This document shows positions 32,648 through 41,154 of a DNA stretch of 64,000 bases, piece by piece. The translations under genes and the position numbers were made by a program. Numbering within the stretch: position 1 is the first letter of the stretch; every line of letters begins with the position of its first letter. This DNA is from Noviherbaspirillum malthae (lineage in GTDB: Bacteria > Pseudomonadota > Gammaproteobacteria > Burkholderiales > Burkholderiaceae_D). The stretch covers positions 1-64,000 of the forward strand of contig NZ_JACYXF010000030.1 in the NCBI RefSeq assembly GCF_015352985.1, given 5' to 3'. Below the pieces are notes generated by a model. That model did no database searches and was not told where the DNA came from. It was given only the letters and a program-made list of their open reading frames with translations.

Positions 32648-34087
32648 ATGACTTATCCGAATACACAACTATTGATCAACGGCCAGTGGCAGGATGCCGC
32701 CGACGGCCGCACGCTGGCCGTTCACAATCCCGCCACCGGCCAGGAAATCGGCCGCGTCGCCCATGCCGGCCGCGCCGATCTCGACCGCGCCCTCGAAGCG
32801 GCTCAGAAAGGCTTCGAAACCTGGCGCGACATGCTGCCCGCCGAGCGCAGCAAGATCATGCGCCGCGCCGCCGCCTTCATGCGCGAGCGCGCCGAAAACA
32901 TCGGCCGTGTGCTGACACAGGAACAGGGCAAGCCGCTCGTCGAAGCCAAGGGTGAAGCGCTGGCCGCAGCCGACATCATCGAGTGGTTCGCCGAGGAAGG
33001 CTTTCGCGTCTACGGCCGCATCGTGCCGTCACGCACCAACATCGCCATCCGCCAGATGGTGCTCAAAGACCCGGTCGGTCCCGTCGCCGCCTTCACGCCC
33101 TGGAACTTCCCGATCAACCAGGTCGTGCGCAAGGTCGGCGCCGCACTGGCCGCCGGCTGCTCGATGCTGGTCAAGGCGCCGGAAGAAACCCCGGCAGGCC
33201 CGGCCGCACTGATCCAGGCCTTCGTCGATGCCGGCATTCCGCCCGGCGTGCTGGGCCTGGTCTACGGCAATCCGGCGGAGATTTCCAGCTACCTGATCGC
33301 CCATCCCATCATCCGCAAGATCACCTTCACCGGCTCTACGCCGGTGGGCAAGCAGCTCGCCGCACTGGCCGGCCAGCACATGAAGCGCGTGACCATGGAA
33401 CTGGGCGGACATGCGCCGGTGATCGTGGCCGAGGACGCCGACATTGCGCTGGCAGTCAAGTCGGCCGGTGCGGCCAAGTTCCGCAACGCCGGCCAGGTGT
33501 GCATCTCGCCGACGCGCTTCCTGGTGCATGAGAGCATCCGCGGCGAGTTCGAGCAGGCGCTGGTCAAGCATGCGCAGGCGCTGAAGATCGGCGACGGCCT
33601 GGCCGAAGGCACGCAGATGGGCCCGCTGGCCAATCCGCGCCGCCTCACCGCGATGGCGGAATTCACCCAGGATGCGATCGAGCGCGGCGCGAAGGTGCTG
33701 GCCGGCGGCGTGCGCATCGGCGAGGCCGGCAACTTCTGGCAGCCGACGATCCTGTCGGATGTGCCGGTGGAAGCGAAGGTGTTCAACGACGAGCCGTTCG
33801 GCCCGATGGCGGCGATCCGCAGCTTCAACACGCTGGAAGAAGCGATTGCCGAGTCTAACCGTCTGCCGTACGGACTGGCGGGCTATGCGTTCACGCGTTC
33901 GCTGAAGAATGCGGATCTGCTGGCGCGCCGGGTGGAAGTGGGCATGCTGTGGGTGAACATGCCGGCGCTGCCGTCGGCGGAATTGCCATTCGGCGGGTTG
34001 AAGGATTCGGGCTACGGTTCCGAGGGCGGACCGGAGGCGGTCGAGGCCTACCTGAATGTACGTGCCGTCGCTGTGATGAATGCTTAG
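32648..34087 (+). CDS. NAD(P)-dependent aldehyde dehydrogenase, succinate-semialdehyde type
   Basis: 479 residues, cytosolic. It has the cofactor region FTPWNFPINQVVRKVGAALA, LVKAPEETPAGPAALIQAFV, FTGSTPVGKQLAALAG, the general base Glu in MELGGHAPVIVAEDAD and the nucleophile Cys in FRNAGQVCISPTRFLVHE. The C-terminus holds PFGGLKDSGYGSEGGPEAVE. It resembles GabD-type succinate-semialdehyde dehydrogenases, but alpha-ketoglutarate semialdehyde and other aldehydes are close alternatives. The gene is visibly GC-richer than the TRAP genes before it, and an IS630 copy lies just after it. Confidence 0.88.
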   Translation: MTYPNTQLLINGQWQDAADGRTLAVHNPATGQEIGRVAHAGRADLDRALEAAQKGFETWRDMLPAERSKIMRRAAAFMRERAENIGRVLTQEQGKPLVEAKGEALAAADIIEWFAEEGFRVYGRIVPSRTNIAIRQMVLKDPVGPVAAFTPWNFPINQVVRKVGAALAAGCSMLVKAPEETPAGPAALIQAFVDAGIPPGVLGLVYGNPAEISSYLIAHPIIRKITFTGSTPVGKQLAALAGQHMKRVTMELGGHAPVIVAEDADIALAVKSAGAAKFRNAGQVCISPTRFLVHESIRGEFEQALVKHAQALKIGDGLAEGTQMGPLANPRRLTAMAEFTQDAIERGAKVLAGGVRIGEAGNFWQPTILSDVPVEAKVFNDEPFGPMAAIRSFNTLEEAIAESNRLPYGLAGYAFTRSLKNADLLARRVEVGMLWVNMPALPSAELPFGGLKDSGYGSEGGPEAVEAYLNVRAVAVMNA

Positions 34088-34145
34088 AACCGATAATTGC
34101 AATTTATGAAGGGTTTTCGAAGGGATCGTTGGTTTTCTCGTTTAT

Positions 34146-34790
34146 TTAGGGCCATCCCTTTGAAGATTTTACATCGCGTTTCACATCGATGTAGGGGATA
34201 ACCGCAATGCTTAACCAGCCTTGAGCATCAGCGGCACTGGTCGAGTCGATCGCCGCTCTCAAGGCTTCATCAAGTGCCTGACGAGTCCTTGCCTTCGCAC
34301 TTCTTAGTTTGGTCTTCAGCTTGGACCAGCAGTTTTCAATGGTAGAGAACTCTGGCGAGTAAGGTGGCAGATAGATTAAGGTGGCTCCGACACCTTCAAT
34401 GGCTTGCTCAATACCGGCGACTGTGTGTGCACTCAAGTTATCCATCACCACGACATCGCCCGGCCGCAAGGTCGGTATCAGAACATGATTGACATAGGTA
34501 CGGAACACCGTGGCACCGGTGGCACTATCGATGGTCATGACCGCCTCCAGACCTTGGCAGGACAACGCTCCCAGCACAGTCACATTGCGACCGAAGCTCT
34601 TTGGTACCGCATCCTTGACGCGAACACCAGGGGTTGCGCGGCTGCCGCGACGCATCATGGCGATATTGCAGCCGGTCTCGTCGATAAACTTCAACCGGCG
34701 GGACGAATGGCGGGCTATCTTCCTGCGGTATTGACGACGGGCGCGACGCACTCGCAGAGTATCTCTCTCACATGCATGGACGGTCTTTTT
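34146..34790 (-). pseudogene. IS630 transposase C, second frame with damaged ends
   Basis: Carries KFIDETGCNIAMMRRGSRAT, VVMDNLSAHTVAGIEQAIEG and LPPYSPEFSTIENCWSKLK, so the DDE residues are present. Near the end, GWLSIAVIPYIDV appears where GWFKHCGYP is expected: one missing T in TGGTTAAG shifts the frame and lets translation run past the element boundary at about 34172. Upstream, the slippery run has only six A residues (34786-34791), so a -1 slip no longer connects the two frames. Confidence 0.75.
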
Positions 34791-35218
34791 TAAGCGGCAT
34801 GCGCAGCCGCTGCAATAACCGGCAAAGGGTTGCCGGCCTTACACGCACGCCCGTCAACTGGTCATCGTGATCGGCTAATTCAGCCAGCGTGATATCGGGT
34901 TGCCGTTCAACCAGAAGGCGAACATGGGCCTGTGCGGTGTCATCCAAGCGCGTGCTCGGGCTACGTCCTTGCTTTTTAGCAGTGGCATCGCCGGTGTGCC
35001 GCGCCCGCTGCAGCAACTTTTCCACAAACGACAGACTGACACCAAAGAACTCGGCAATTTCACGTTGAGAGCCCATACCGCGTTCGTGGGCCTGCAAAAT
35101 CTTCTGCCGCAAATCCAGAGAGTAAGGAGAGGCCATGAAACGTCAAAGATATGAATGGCAACATTTCTTTGACAAGAAAGCTTCTCATGAATTCCAGATG
35201 AATTCATGCAACACGCTG
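34172..35218 (-). mobile_element. IS630-family element C (same type as element B)
   Basis: The outer end (minus strand) CAGCGTGTTGCATGAATTC is identical to element B and is flanked by TA at 35219-35220. The other end probably begins CATCGCGTTTCACATC at 34172 after TA 34170-34171; it is only an imperfect match, so this border is less certain. Length about 1047 bp. Both reading frames carry single-base defects. Confidence 0.75.
34768..35136 (-). CDS. IS630 transposase C, first frame (HTH part)
   Basis: Begins MASPYSLDLRQKILQAHERG and matches the first frame of copy B almost residue for residue up to RMPLKK. There the run of A is one base shorter than in copies A and B, and the frame ends with DRPCM-stop. 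It encodes only the DNA-binding half and would not give a transposase. Confidence 0.75.
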   Translation of the reverse strand: MASPYSLDLRQKILQAHERGMGSQREIAEFFGVSLSFVEKLLQRARHTGDATAKKQGRSPSTRLDDTAQAHVRLLVERQPDITLAELADHDDQLTGVRVRPATLCRLLQRLRMPLKKDRPCM

Positions 35219-35220
35219 TA

Positions 35221-35546
35221 GCTTCGCCGCCTCTGCGCGAAATTCGGGCGTATAGGTTCGCAAGTTTGTTTTCTTCATGCATTCTCCCATTTGATGAGGC
35301 TAACAAACGAGAGTGTCCACAGAAGTCAGGCCACCTCAATCGTATCGGTGCCGGAGGCGGTGCGCTGATCATCGAAAAGTTCGACGGTGGAGGACAGGAA
35401 CGTAAGAGCAGCGGTACGGAGTAGCCCCGGGCAGCCGCTGAGGTCGAAATGGACGCAGCTTAAACTAACCGGTTCAATGTCTTGACTGATGGGTCCACTT
35501 TAGAAAGCCTTCCCCCAACTACCCGGTGCTATTCGTTCCTTGTGCA
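35221..35546. other. Intergenic region between IS elements
   Basis: 326 bp with no gene that can be supported. It may hold eroded IS ends, but none was identified with confidence. Confidence 0.35.
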
Positions 35547-35554
35547 CGAGTACC

Positions 35555-37112
35555 GTAAGCGTCGGCTGAGACTTTCAATTACCCACAATTTCTAATGCAA
35601 GCTCATATCCGAGTTCAATTTCGTGTAGGCGCGACAGGCCGCGCCAAATGACGATGTTACCTGGCGGCGGATCATGAGTACGTGCGAGATAACCGCCAAG
35701 GCAAGCGAGCTTGCATAGATAAATTGATAGATCGACTGATGTGTCTGTTCGCATTTCCGGTCCTTGTACCAGCCGATCGAGCAACGTCAATTCCTGTGTG
35801 GTGAACGCCAGCGTCGCAGGCGCTGTACTTACGGTACGCTGTAGCATTGTCATCCAGAAGATGCGCCAACCCAAGATGCAGTACAGCGCAATCAGATTGA
35901 CTAGCCGCTCGGAGGTACGCAATTTTGATTGCTCGACTTTACAGCCGGATTTCATGATCTTGTGGAAGGTTTCGATCTTCCAGCGCGTGGCATACCACTG
36001 TAGCTTCTCGACGGCTTGCGTGCGCGACGTCACGGGCAAGTCTGTGACCAATTTCCACTCGATGCGCTCACGTCCAATGGGCTTGTCGCGTTCGGTCGCA
36101 TGCAGCACCGTCAAGTTCAGCTCCGGATACTTTGCCTGCTTGCCAATGGGTGGAAGCAAGTGGATGCGCTTGAAGCGCAATTCAAGGGCTGCGGTTGATA
36201 CATTGCCATGGCGATTGCAGACCTCGACCCGGTGCAAACCACGAACCCGTACCTCGTTCATCTCATCATCGACAGTGTGATCGCCTTCCCCTGCCAAACG
36301 GTCAACACACGTACGAAACAGGAAGTGGGTATTGAGAGTTTGTGCCAAGCAGAACAGCTCATAGATATCGCTCTCCCGGTCTGCGACATGAACGCAGCGA
36401 TCAGCATTGCCCAACAGTGCGGTCGAGCGGCGCAGATTATCTAGCCATCGGAAGCTTTCTTTGGTTTCAATCGGCACCCTTGTCGGATTAATCTTGCGTT
36501 TGAGTGCCGTACAACCCTTGAATTCCTTACGACTCCAGAACTTGATTGCAGCCAAACCCAATGGCAAGCCTTCGAGCGTGACGGCCAAACTGGAGTGCAT
36601 TTGAATGCCGCACTGAGTGCGTGACTTATGCCGTCCATTCTTGTCCTTGCCGCCGTATACTTTATTAGTGATACCAATGGGCTCCTGGTTGTCGCGTTGA
36701 AAGGAGAACATGGTCGTGTCATGCAAAATCAAGATGGGACCAGTGGTTGCGTTGAAGCGCTCACGAGTTGCATGGAAATGTCCTTCCAATATCAAGTCCT
36801 CGTGAACACGTTCATTGCTAAGAAAGCGATATGCCGCCTTGGTGTTAGCCCAGTCTTGGCATGCCATCGGAATACTATGACCACGATGTTCCCAGAGTTG
36901 GGCAGCTAATTCCTCCAGCCGTCTTGCCAGACGGGCGTCAAAGAAGTGATGCCCATCTAGTTCGTCATGCAACCATGCCGGTCCCGGAGCCTTTGCTCTA
37001 TGTTGCTCCGCGTCCATAGCAACCTCCTGCCTGACTTCCTTCCACCAGGCTAGGTCGTTCAAGCTACCATGTCAAAAGTTGTGGGTAATTGAAAGTCAGA
37101 GACGACGCTTAC
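35555..37112 (-). mobile_element. Element with IS4-type transposase, GTAAGCG ends and 8-bp target repeat
   Basis: The left end GTAAGCGTCGGCTGAGA (35555-35571) is followed by CTTTCAATTACCCACAA; the right end mirrors it (TTGTGGGTAATTGAAAG, then TCAGAGACGACGCTTAC to 37112). CGAGTACC occurs directly on both sides (35547-35554 and 37113-37120), an 8-bp target duplication. The first 17 bases are identical to the outer 17 bases of the IS66 element ending at 18245, although the transposase is of IS4 type. Confidence 0.85.
35575..37062 (-). CDS. IS4-family transposase
   Basis: 495 residues. The N-terminal Tn5-like DNA-binding region contains FFDARLARRLEELAAQLWEH and ACQDWANTKAAYRFLSNERV. Catalytic motifs are LILHDTTMFSFQ (first Asp), VHVADRESDIYELF (second Asp) and the Glu of the Y-R-E-K-type segment in WKIETFHKIMKSGCKVEQSK. 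Length and all catalytic residues look intact. The element has a perfect target repeat, so the insertion is probably recent. It ends 38 bp from the next gene, a LysR regulator, outside its coding region. Confidence 0.9.
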   Translation of the reverse strand: MNDLAWWKEVRQEVAMDAEQHRAKAPGPAWLHDELDGHHFFDARLARRLEELAAQLWEHRGHSIPMACQDWANTKAAYRFLSNERVHEDLILEGHFHATRERFNATTGPILILHDTTMFSFQRDNQEPIGITNKVYGGKDKNGRHKSRTQCGIQMHSSLAVTLEGLPLGLAAIKFWSRKEFKGCTALKRKINPTRVPIETKESFRWLDNLRRSTALLGNADRCVHVADRESDIYELFCLAQTLNTHFLFRTCVDRLAGEGDHTVDDEMNEVRVRGLHRVEVCNRHGNVSTAALELRFKRIHLLPPIGKQAKYPELNLTVLHATERDKPIGRERIEWKLVTDLPVTSRTQAVEKLQWYATRWKIETFHKIMKSGCKVEQSKLRTSERLVNLIALYCILGWRIFWMTMLQRTVSTAPATLAFTTQELTLLDRLVQGPEMRTDTSVDLSIYLCKLACLGGYLARTHDPPPGNIVIWRGLSRLHEIELGYELALEIVGN

Positions 37113-37150
37113 CGAGTACCTGAGCCAACCTGGTTCTCAACGGCGGTAAG

Positions 37151-38074
37151 TTATGACTTGCGATTGGTATCACTCCTTCTTGTGGGGGGGCGTCTGGCTG
37201 CAATCTCCTCTGCAAGCTGCACGAACGCGTTTAATGCAGCAGACGGAGCAGGATCTTTCCATGCAAGAATGAGCTTACTCTTTGGTAGCGCTTCGCGCAG
37301 CGGACGGTAGACGACGTTATTCATATGGACTTGTTGAACGGATGCTGGAACAAGCGTCACGCCAAAGCCCGAACTCACAAGTCCCAGCGATGCATAAATT
37401 TGGCCCACTTCGAAAAGAGGTGAGGGTGCAAAGCCAGCGTACGCACATAGCTGGCTGATAATCGCATGGTAGTCGGGAGCGACGTCTTTCTTATAGTTAA
37501 TTACCCGCAGCGGCGCACAATCCGTTATCGAAATCTGCCGTTTCGTTGCCAGAGGATGATCTTTCGCGATCGCGACATAGAAGGGTTCCTCAAGTACTAG
37601 CGCAGAATTCAAATCGGCGTCCGGCGGGATCGAGCGCACGAACGCGAGATCAATATCGCCGCGCGTTAGAGCATTGACCTGCTCGGCAGATGTGAACCAA
37701 CGAAGCTCAACTGTAACGGCCGGAAACCGCTGCTGATATTCGCGAAGCAGCGGAGGCAGGAGTGTATAGGCAATATGCTCAAAGAAGCCAACGGCGATGT
37801 GTCCAATTTCGCCGCGCGCTGCACGCTGCGAATCGACGACCGCCGCATCCGTCGCGGAAAGGATGCTCCGTGCACGATCAGCAAACACTTGGCCAGCCGA
37901 CGTAAGAAATATCCGTCTACCGAGTCGCTTGAACAACTCAATGCCGATTTCTTGCTCCAGTTCACGTATCTGACGGCTGAGCGGAGGTTGCGCGATGTTA
38001 AGCCGTTCAGCGGCCTTAGTGAAATTAAGTGTCTGTGCGACGGTGAGGAAGTACCGAAGATGGCGCAGTTCCAT
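37151..38074 (-). CDS. LysR-family regulator, divergent from the PhyH-type dioxygenase
   Basis: 307 residues. Start MELRHLRYFLTVAQTLNFTK and RLNIAQPPLSRQIRELEQEI are typical of the CatR/BenM/TfdR branch, whose members often sense aromatic or chlorinated acids. The effector domain follows (IAVGFFEHIAYTLLPPLLRE). Divergent from the PhyH gene across 102 bp with a palindromic site. The 3' end is 31 bp from the border repeat of the IS4-type element. Confidence 0.9.
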   Translation of the reverse strand: MELRHLRYFLTVAQTLNFTKAAERLNIAQPPLSRQIRELEQEIGIELFKRLGRRIFLTSAGQVFADRARSILSATDAAVVDSQRAARGEIGHIAVGFFEHIAYTLLPPLLREYQQRFPAVTVELRWFTSAEQVNALTRGDIDLAFVRSIPPDADLNSALVLEEPFYVAIAKDHPLATKRQISITDCAPLRVINYKKDVAPDYHAIISQLCAYAGFAPSPLFEVGQIYASLGLVSSGFGVTLVPASVQQVHMNNVVYRPLREALPKSKLILAWKDPAPSAALNAFVQLAEEIAARRPPTRRSDTNRKS

Positions 38075-38091
38075 ACAAAACCTTTTAGGTA

Positions 38092-38102
38092 TTGATAATC
38101 AA
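38092..38102. promoter_or_regulatory. Candidate LysR operator between LysR and PhyH genes
   Basis: TTGATAATCAA is an 11-bp perfect palindrome 18 bp upstream of the LysR start and about 75 bp upstream of the PhyH-type gene, consistent with an autoregulatory LysR site. The role is inferred from position. Confidence 0.45.
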
Positions 38103-38176
38103 CTTATTATATCTTTTACATTTCGTTTGGTGGCCTCTATGATACCGACATCAACTTACTAAAGGAGATGACCACT

Positions 38177-38983
38177 ATGAAACTCAATGCTTCCCAATTG
38201 GCCGCCTACAAACGTGACGGGTTTATCGTGTTGGAGTCGCTTTTCTCGGACGAAGAAGTCAAGGCTATGAAGAGCGACCTAAAGCGGATTCAGCAAATTG
38301 ACACGGACCATTTGGTTCGTGAGAAAACAGGGGGTATTGCGAAGACCATTTATAAAGTTCATGAACCCGACAGTCCGACGGCTTCGTCTGTTTTTCATGC
38401 AGCTACGCGAGCCCCGCGCATGCTTGGACCGGCGCAGCAGCTTCTGGAGGACCCTGATCTTTATATCTATCACACGAAATGCAACCTGAAAACGGCGATC
38501 GATGGTTCGGTCTGGCAGTGGCATCAAGACTTTGGAACTTGGCACATTGATGGCGTAAAAGACCCAAGCATGACCACCGCGTTAATCATGCTTGACGAGC
38601 CTACCGAGATGGGCGGCTGCCTCTACTTCATTCCGGGCAGCCACAAGCTTGGCTCGCTACAACCGGCGTTCGATGAGGCTACTGGCTACCGTTTTTACGT
38701 CGTGCCAAAACCGACGATGCTTGACATTTTGGCCAGCCATCCGCAAGTTGTGCCGATTATCGGTAAGCCTGGCACCGTGGTTTTCTTCGATGCAAACATC
38801 GTGCACGCATCGGGTCACAACCTGTCTGGTGAGGACCGTTGGCAAGCGTACGTTGTATACAATCAAGTTAAGAATCGTCCGGGCAATGTGGAGAATCCCC
38901 GTCCCGACTACGTTCGGTCGACAAATTTTGCGCCGCTTGCTGTTGGCAGCGATGAGATTCTCAATCAGGAGTCGGTCGTTTGA
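38177..38983 (+). CDS. PhyH-family Fe(II)/2-oxoglutarate dioxygenase
   Basis: 268 residues. The double-stranded beta-helix iron site is visible as WQWHQDFGTWHIDG (H-x-D) and NIVHASGHNLSG (distal His); the Arg in EDRWQAYVVYNQ probably binds 2-oxoglutarate. Other family traits: KRDGFIVLESLFSDEEVKAM and GGCLYFIPGSHKLG. It would hydroxylate a small organic substrate, possibly opening a degradation route. ATG 38177 lies 9 bases after AAAGGAG; the ATG at 38168 directly abuts it. Controlled probably by the divergent LysR. The substrate is unknown. Confidence 0.88.
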   Translation: MKLNASQLAAYKRDGFIVLESLFSDEEVKAMKSDLKRIQQIDTDHLVREKTGGIAKTIYKVHEPDSPTASSVFHAATRAPRMLGPAQQLLEDPDLYIYHTKCNLKTAIDGSVWQWHQDFGTWHIDGVKDPSMTTALIMLDEPTEMGGCLYFIPGSHKLGSLQPAFDEATGYRFYVVPKPTMLDILASHPQVVPIIGKPGTVVFFDANIVHASGHNLSGEDRWQAYVVYNQVKNRPGNVENPRPDYVRSTNFAPLAVGSDEILNQESVV

Positions 38984-39156
38984 GACTGTACACTGCGTAG
39001 ATCAGTTGCGCATGCTGTGACTTCTCAAGCCGATACATGCGGTGAGTCTTGGAGAAGGCTTCACCGCTAGATATTACGGGCGCTGCAAGTGACCTGCAGC
39101 AGCCCTTACTTCCGGCCGATACCGTGTCGGCTTTGAACGTCTCCATTTCACGACGT
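38984..39156. other. Spacer before truncated IS3 copy
   Basis: No gene is seen. The sequence contains short inverted segments (for example around 39105-39135) that could be IS debris, but no family can be named. Confidence 0.3.
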
Positions 39157-39678
39157 TGAATCACACCGGATTTTGTGGAGGCACCAACATTTGAGAGAAT
39201 GGTGCCATGAACAAGAAACAGATCAAGTTTTCTCCCGAAGTCAGGGAGCGCGCAGTACGCCTGGTGCGCGAGCAGCGTAGCGAACATCCGTCGATGTGGG
39301 CGGCCATCGAGACGATTGCACCGATGATTGGTTGCACCGCCCAGACGCTTCTGGATTGGGTCAAACGTGACGAAATCGACCGTGGAGTGCGTGACGAGGT
39401 CGGCACCGACGAGCGGGAGCGCATCAAGGCGCTGGAGCGCGAGGTCAAGGAGCTGCCCCGTGCCAACGAAATTCTGAAGGTGGCCAGCGCTTTTTTCGCC
39501 CAGGCGGAGCTCGACCGTCGATTCAAGTCCTGAAGTCTTTCGTCGATCACCATCGCGATAGGTTCGGGGTCGAGCCGCTCTGCAAGGTTCTGCAGATCGC
39601 CCCGTCAGGATATCGACGTCACACAGCCCAGCTTCGCGATGCATCCAAGCGCAGTGCCCGCGCCTGACGCGATGAAGC
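39157..39678 (+). mobile_element. Truncated copy of IS3-family element A
   Basis: Begins with TGAATCACACCGGATTTTGT, nearly identical to the left end of the element at 13420, and follows that element closely as far as GATGAAGC at 39678. There the similarity stops early in orfB; the right two thirds are missing. Confidence 0.88.
39207..39533 (+). CDS. IS3-family OrfA of the truncated copy
   Basis: 108 residues, differing from the OrfA at 13470 by only a few substitutions (for example DEVGTDER for DGVSTDER and LPRANEI for LRRANEI). The orfB that should follow has an in-frame stop (GCCTGACGC) and is cut off at 39678, so only the DNA-binding protein could be made. Confidence 0.85.
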   Translation: MNKKQIKFSPEVRERAVRLVREQRSEHPSMWAAIETIAPMIGCTAQTLLDWVKRDEIDRGVRDEVGTDERERIKALEREVKELPRANEILKVASAFFAQAELDRRFKS

Positions 39679-39913
39679 TCAGAGGGTGAAGAATTGACAA
39701 CGACTGCTTCCTAATGGAGGCCGGCCACAGACGTTGTGTCCTGGGATGGCAGGAGAACTTCCTCCATGGGGTCTTTGGAATGGCAAAAGGGCTATAGTGT
39801 GACTAATGGGGAGCAGTGGGGCGGGTCCTATAAGGCTCATTAACCAGCATTGACGCCGTATTCGGGTAAATTCTTGTGTTTTGATCTGTCGTTCCCACTC
39901 GGCCAGCTACAGG

Positions 39914-40834
39914 ATGTCCACACTCGACCAGTACGTAAATGCCGCGACCCGTGATAACACCCGCAAGGCCTATCAAGGCACAGTTCGGCACTTCGAAGTC
40001 GAATGGGGCAGCTTTTTGCCGACCAGTGCGGAGAGCATCGCCCACTACTTGGTCGACCATACCGAAACGCTGTCGGTCAATACCCTACGCCAGCGTCTGC
40101 CGCCCTAGCCCAATGGCATCTCGACCAGGGCTTCCCCAATCCGACTAAAGCAAAGGTGTTCAGGGGTATCCAAGTGCTGTATCCAGCTCTGGAAAAGCGG
40201 GCCAAGCCGCTGCAGATCGAGCAGCTGGCTCGAGTGGATCAATGGCCCCAAACCGCGATTGGGGAAAGTAAGTCGAAAAATGACCGTCGCGACGAGATTC
40301 GCCACCTGCACAATCGCGCATTGCTGCTACTCGGGATCTGGTGCGGCTTCCACGGCGATGAAATGACCCAGCTACGTGCTGAGCATGTGGAGATTGTGCC
40401 TGGACAGGGCATGACCAGTTATTTTCCGGTCACGTAGACTGATCGGCAGATCAAGGAAACGACGTTCAAGGCGCCGGCGCTGCCCCGATTCTGCCCGGTC
40501 GAAGCATACCTGGCTTGGGTCAACGCTGCGCAAATCAGCGATGGCGCGTTTTTCCGGAGCTGCGACCGCCTGGGGGCACGTCGGTGATGGTTGACTGCAT
40601 ATCGACAGCCTAGCGCCGCTGTTACGCTCCATCCTGAAGGAAGCGGGTGTTGTATCGCCGGAGCTCTACCGCGGCCGTTCCCTGCGACGTGGGTTCGTGA
40701 CTTGGGCCAGCGCTAACGGTTGGGAGGTCAAAGCTCTCATGGATTCTGTTGGCTGGAAGGGCGTGCATTCGGCCATGCGCTATGTTGACAGTGCCGATTC
40801 GTTTGCTCGGCACCGGAGCAGCGAAATGCTGTAG
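39914..40834 (+). pseudogene. tnpS: TnpS-type tyrosine recombinase, left degenerate copy
   Basis: Fragments in several frames recover MSTLDQYVNAATRDNTRKAY, QWHLDQGFPNPTKAKV, KRAKPLQIEQLARVDQWPQT, LLLLGIWCGFHGDEMTQLRA and FKAPALPRFCPVEAYLAWVN, ending near DSADSFARHRSSEML. I recognise this as the cointegrate-resolution recombinase S of Tn4651-type Tn3-superfamily transposons. Frameshifts near 40105 and 40590 and a stop at 40436-40438 inactivate it. The same gene is present in opposite orientation at 60.6-61.5 kb, with a shared upstream segment. Confidence 0.75.
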
Positions 40835-40903
40835 CTCGAATCCCCGAAATAAGTGGCCAAAGTCGAATTTTAGAATAGCACGCCTCGCTTTTTTGAGGAA
40901 AAG

Positions 40904-40931
40904 TTCGATACTGACCCGGAGAGGTATCGAA
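40904..40931. repeat. Inverted repeat downstream of the left tnpS copy
   Basis: Arms TTCGATAC (40904-40911) and GTATCGAA (40924-40931) are perfect complements around a 12-bp spacer. It lies between the convergent ends of the tnpS relic and the transporter gene, so a bidirectional terminator is possible, although the stem is weak. Confidence 0.35.
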
Positions 40932-41154
40932 TAATATTCACTTGACGACATACCTGACAATGAGCCTTATCCATTGTAACGGGAGGGCAAATCGAAGAGA
41001 CACCACCAATGCAAGGCATCCGAGAAATAATGCCAATTTTTAGGCGATGACGGGACAGTAATGTCAAATATTTGTACCAGAGCATTCCAGTTAATGGTGG
41101 TGCTTAATATATGTGCCATAAAGCCTCACGACGTCCGCTGAAATGCTGATAAAT

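Noticed and set aside
33029..34102. Minus-strand open frame of 357 codons opposite the aldehyde dehydrogenase
   Set aside because: Antisense of a GC-rich gene; the plus strand has all catalytic residues of the dehydrogenase.
38984..39156. Possible CRISPR-like or structured RNA region
   Set aside because: Only isolated short inverted segments, no regular repeat spacing, no cas genes in the window.
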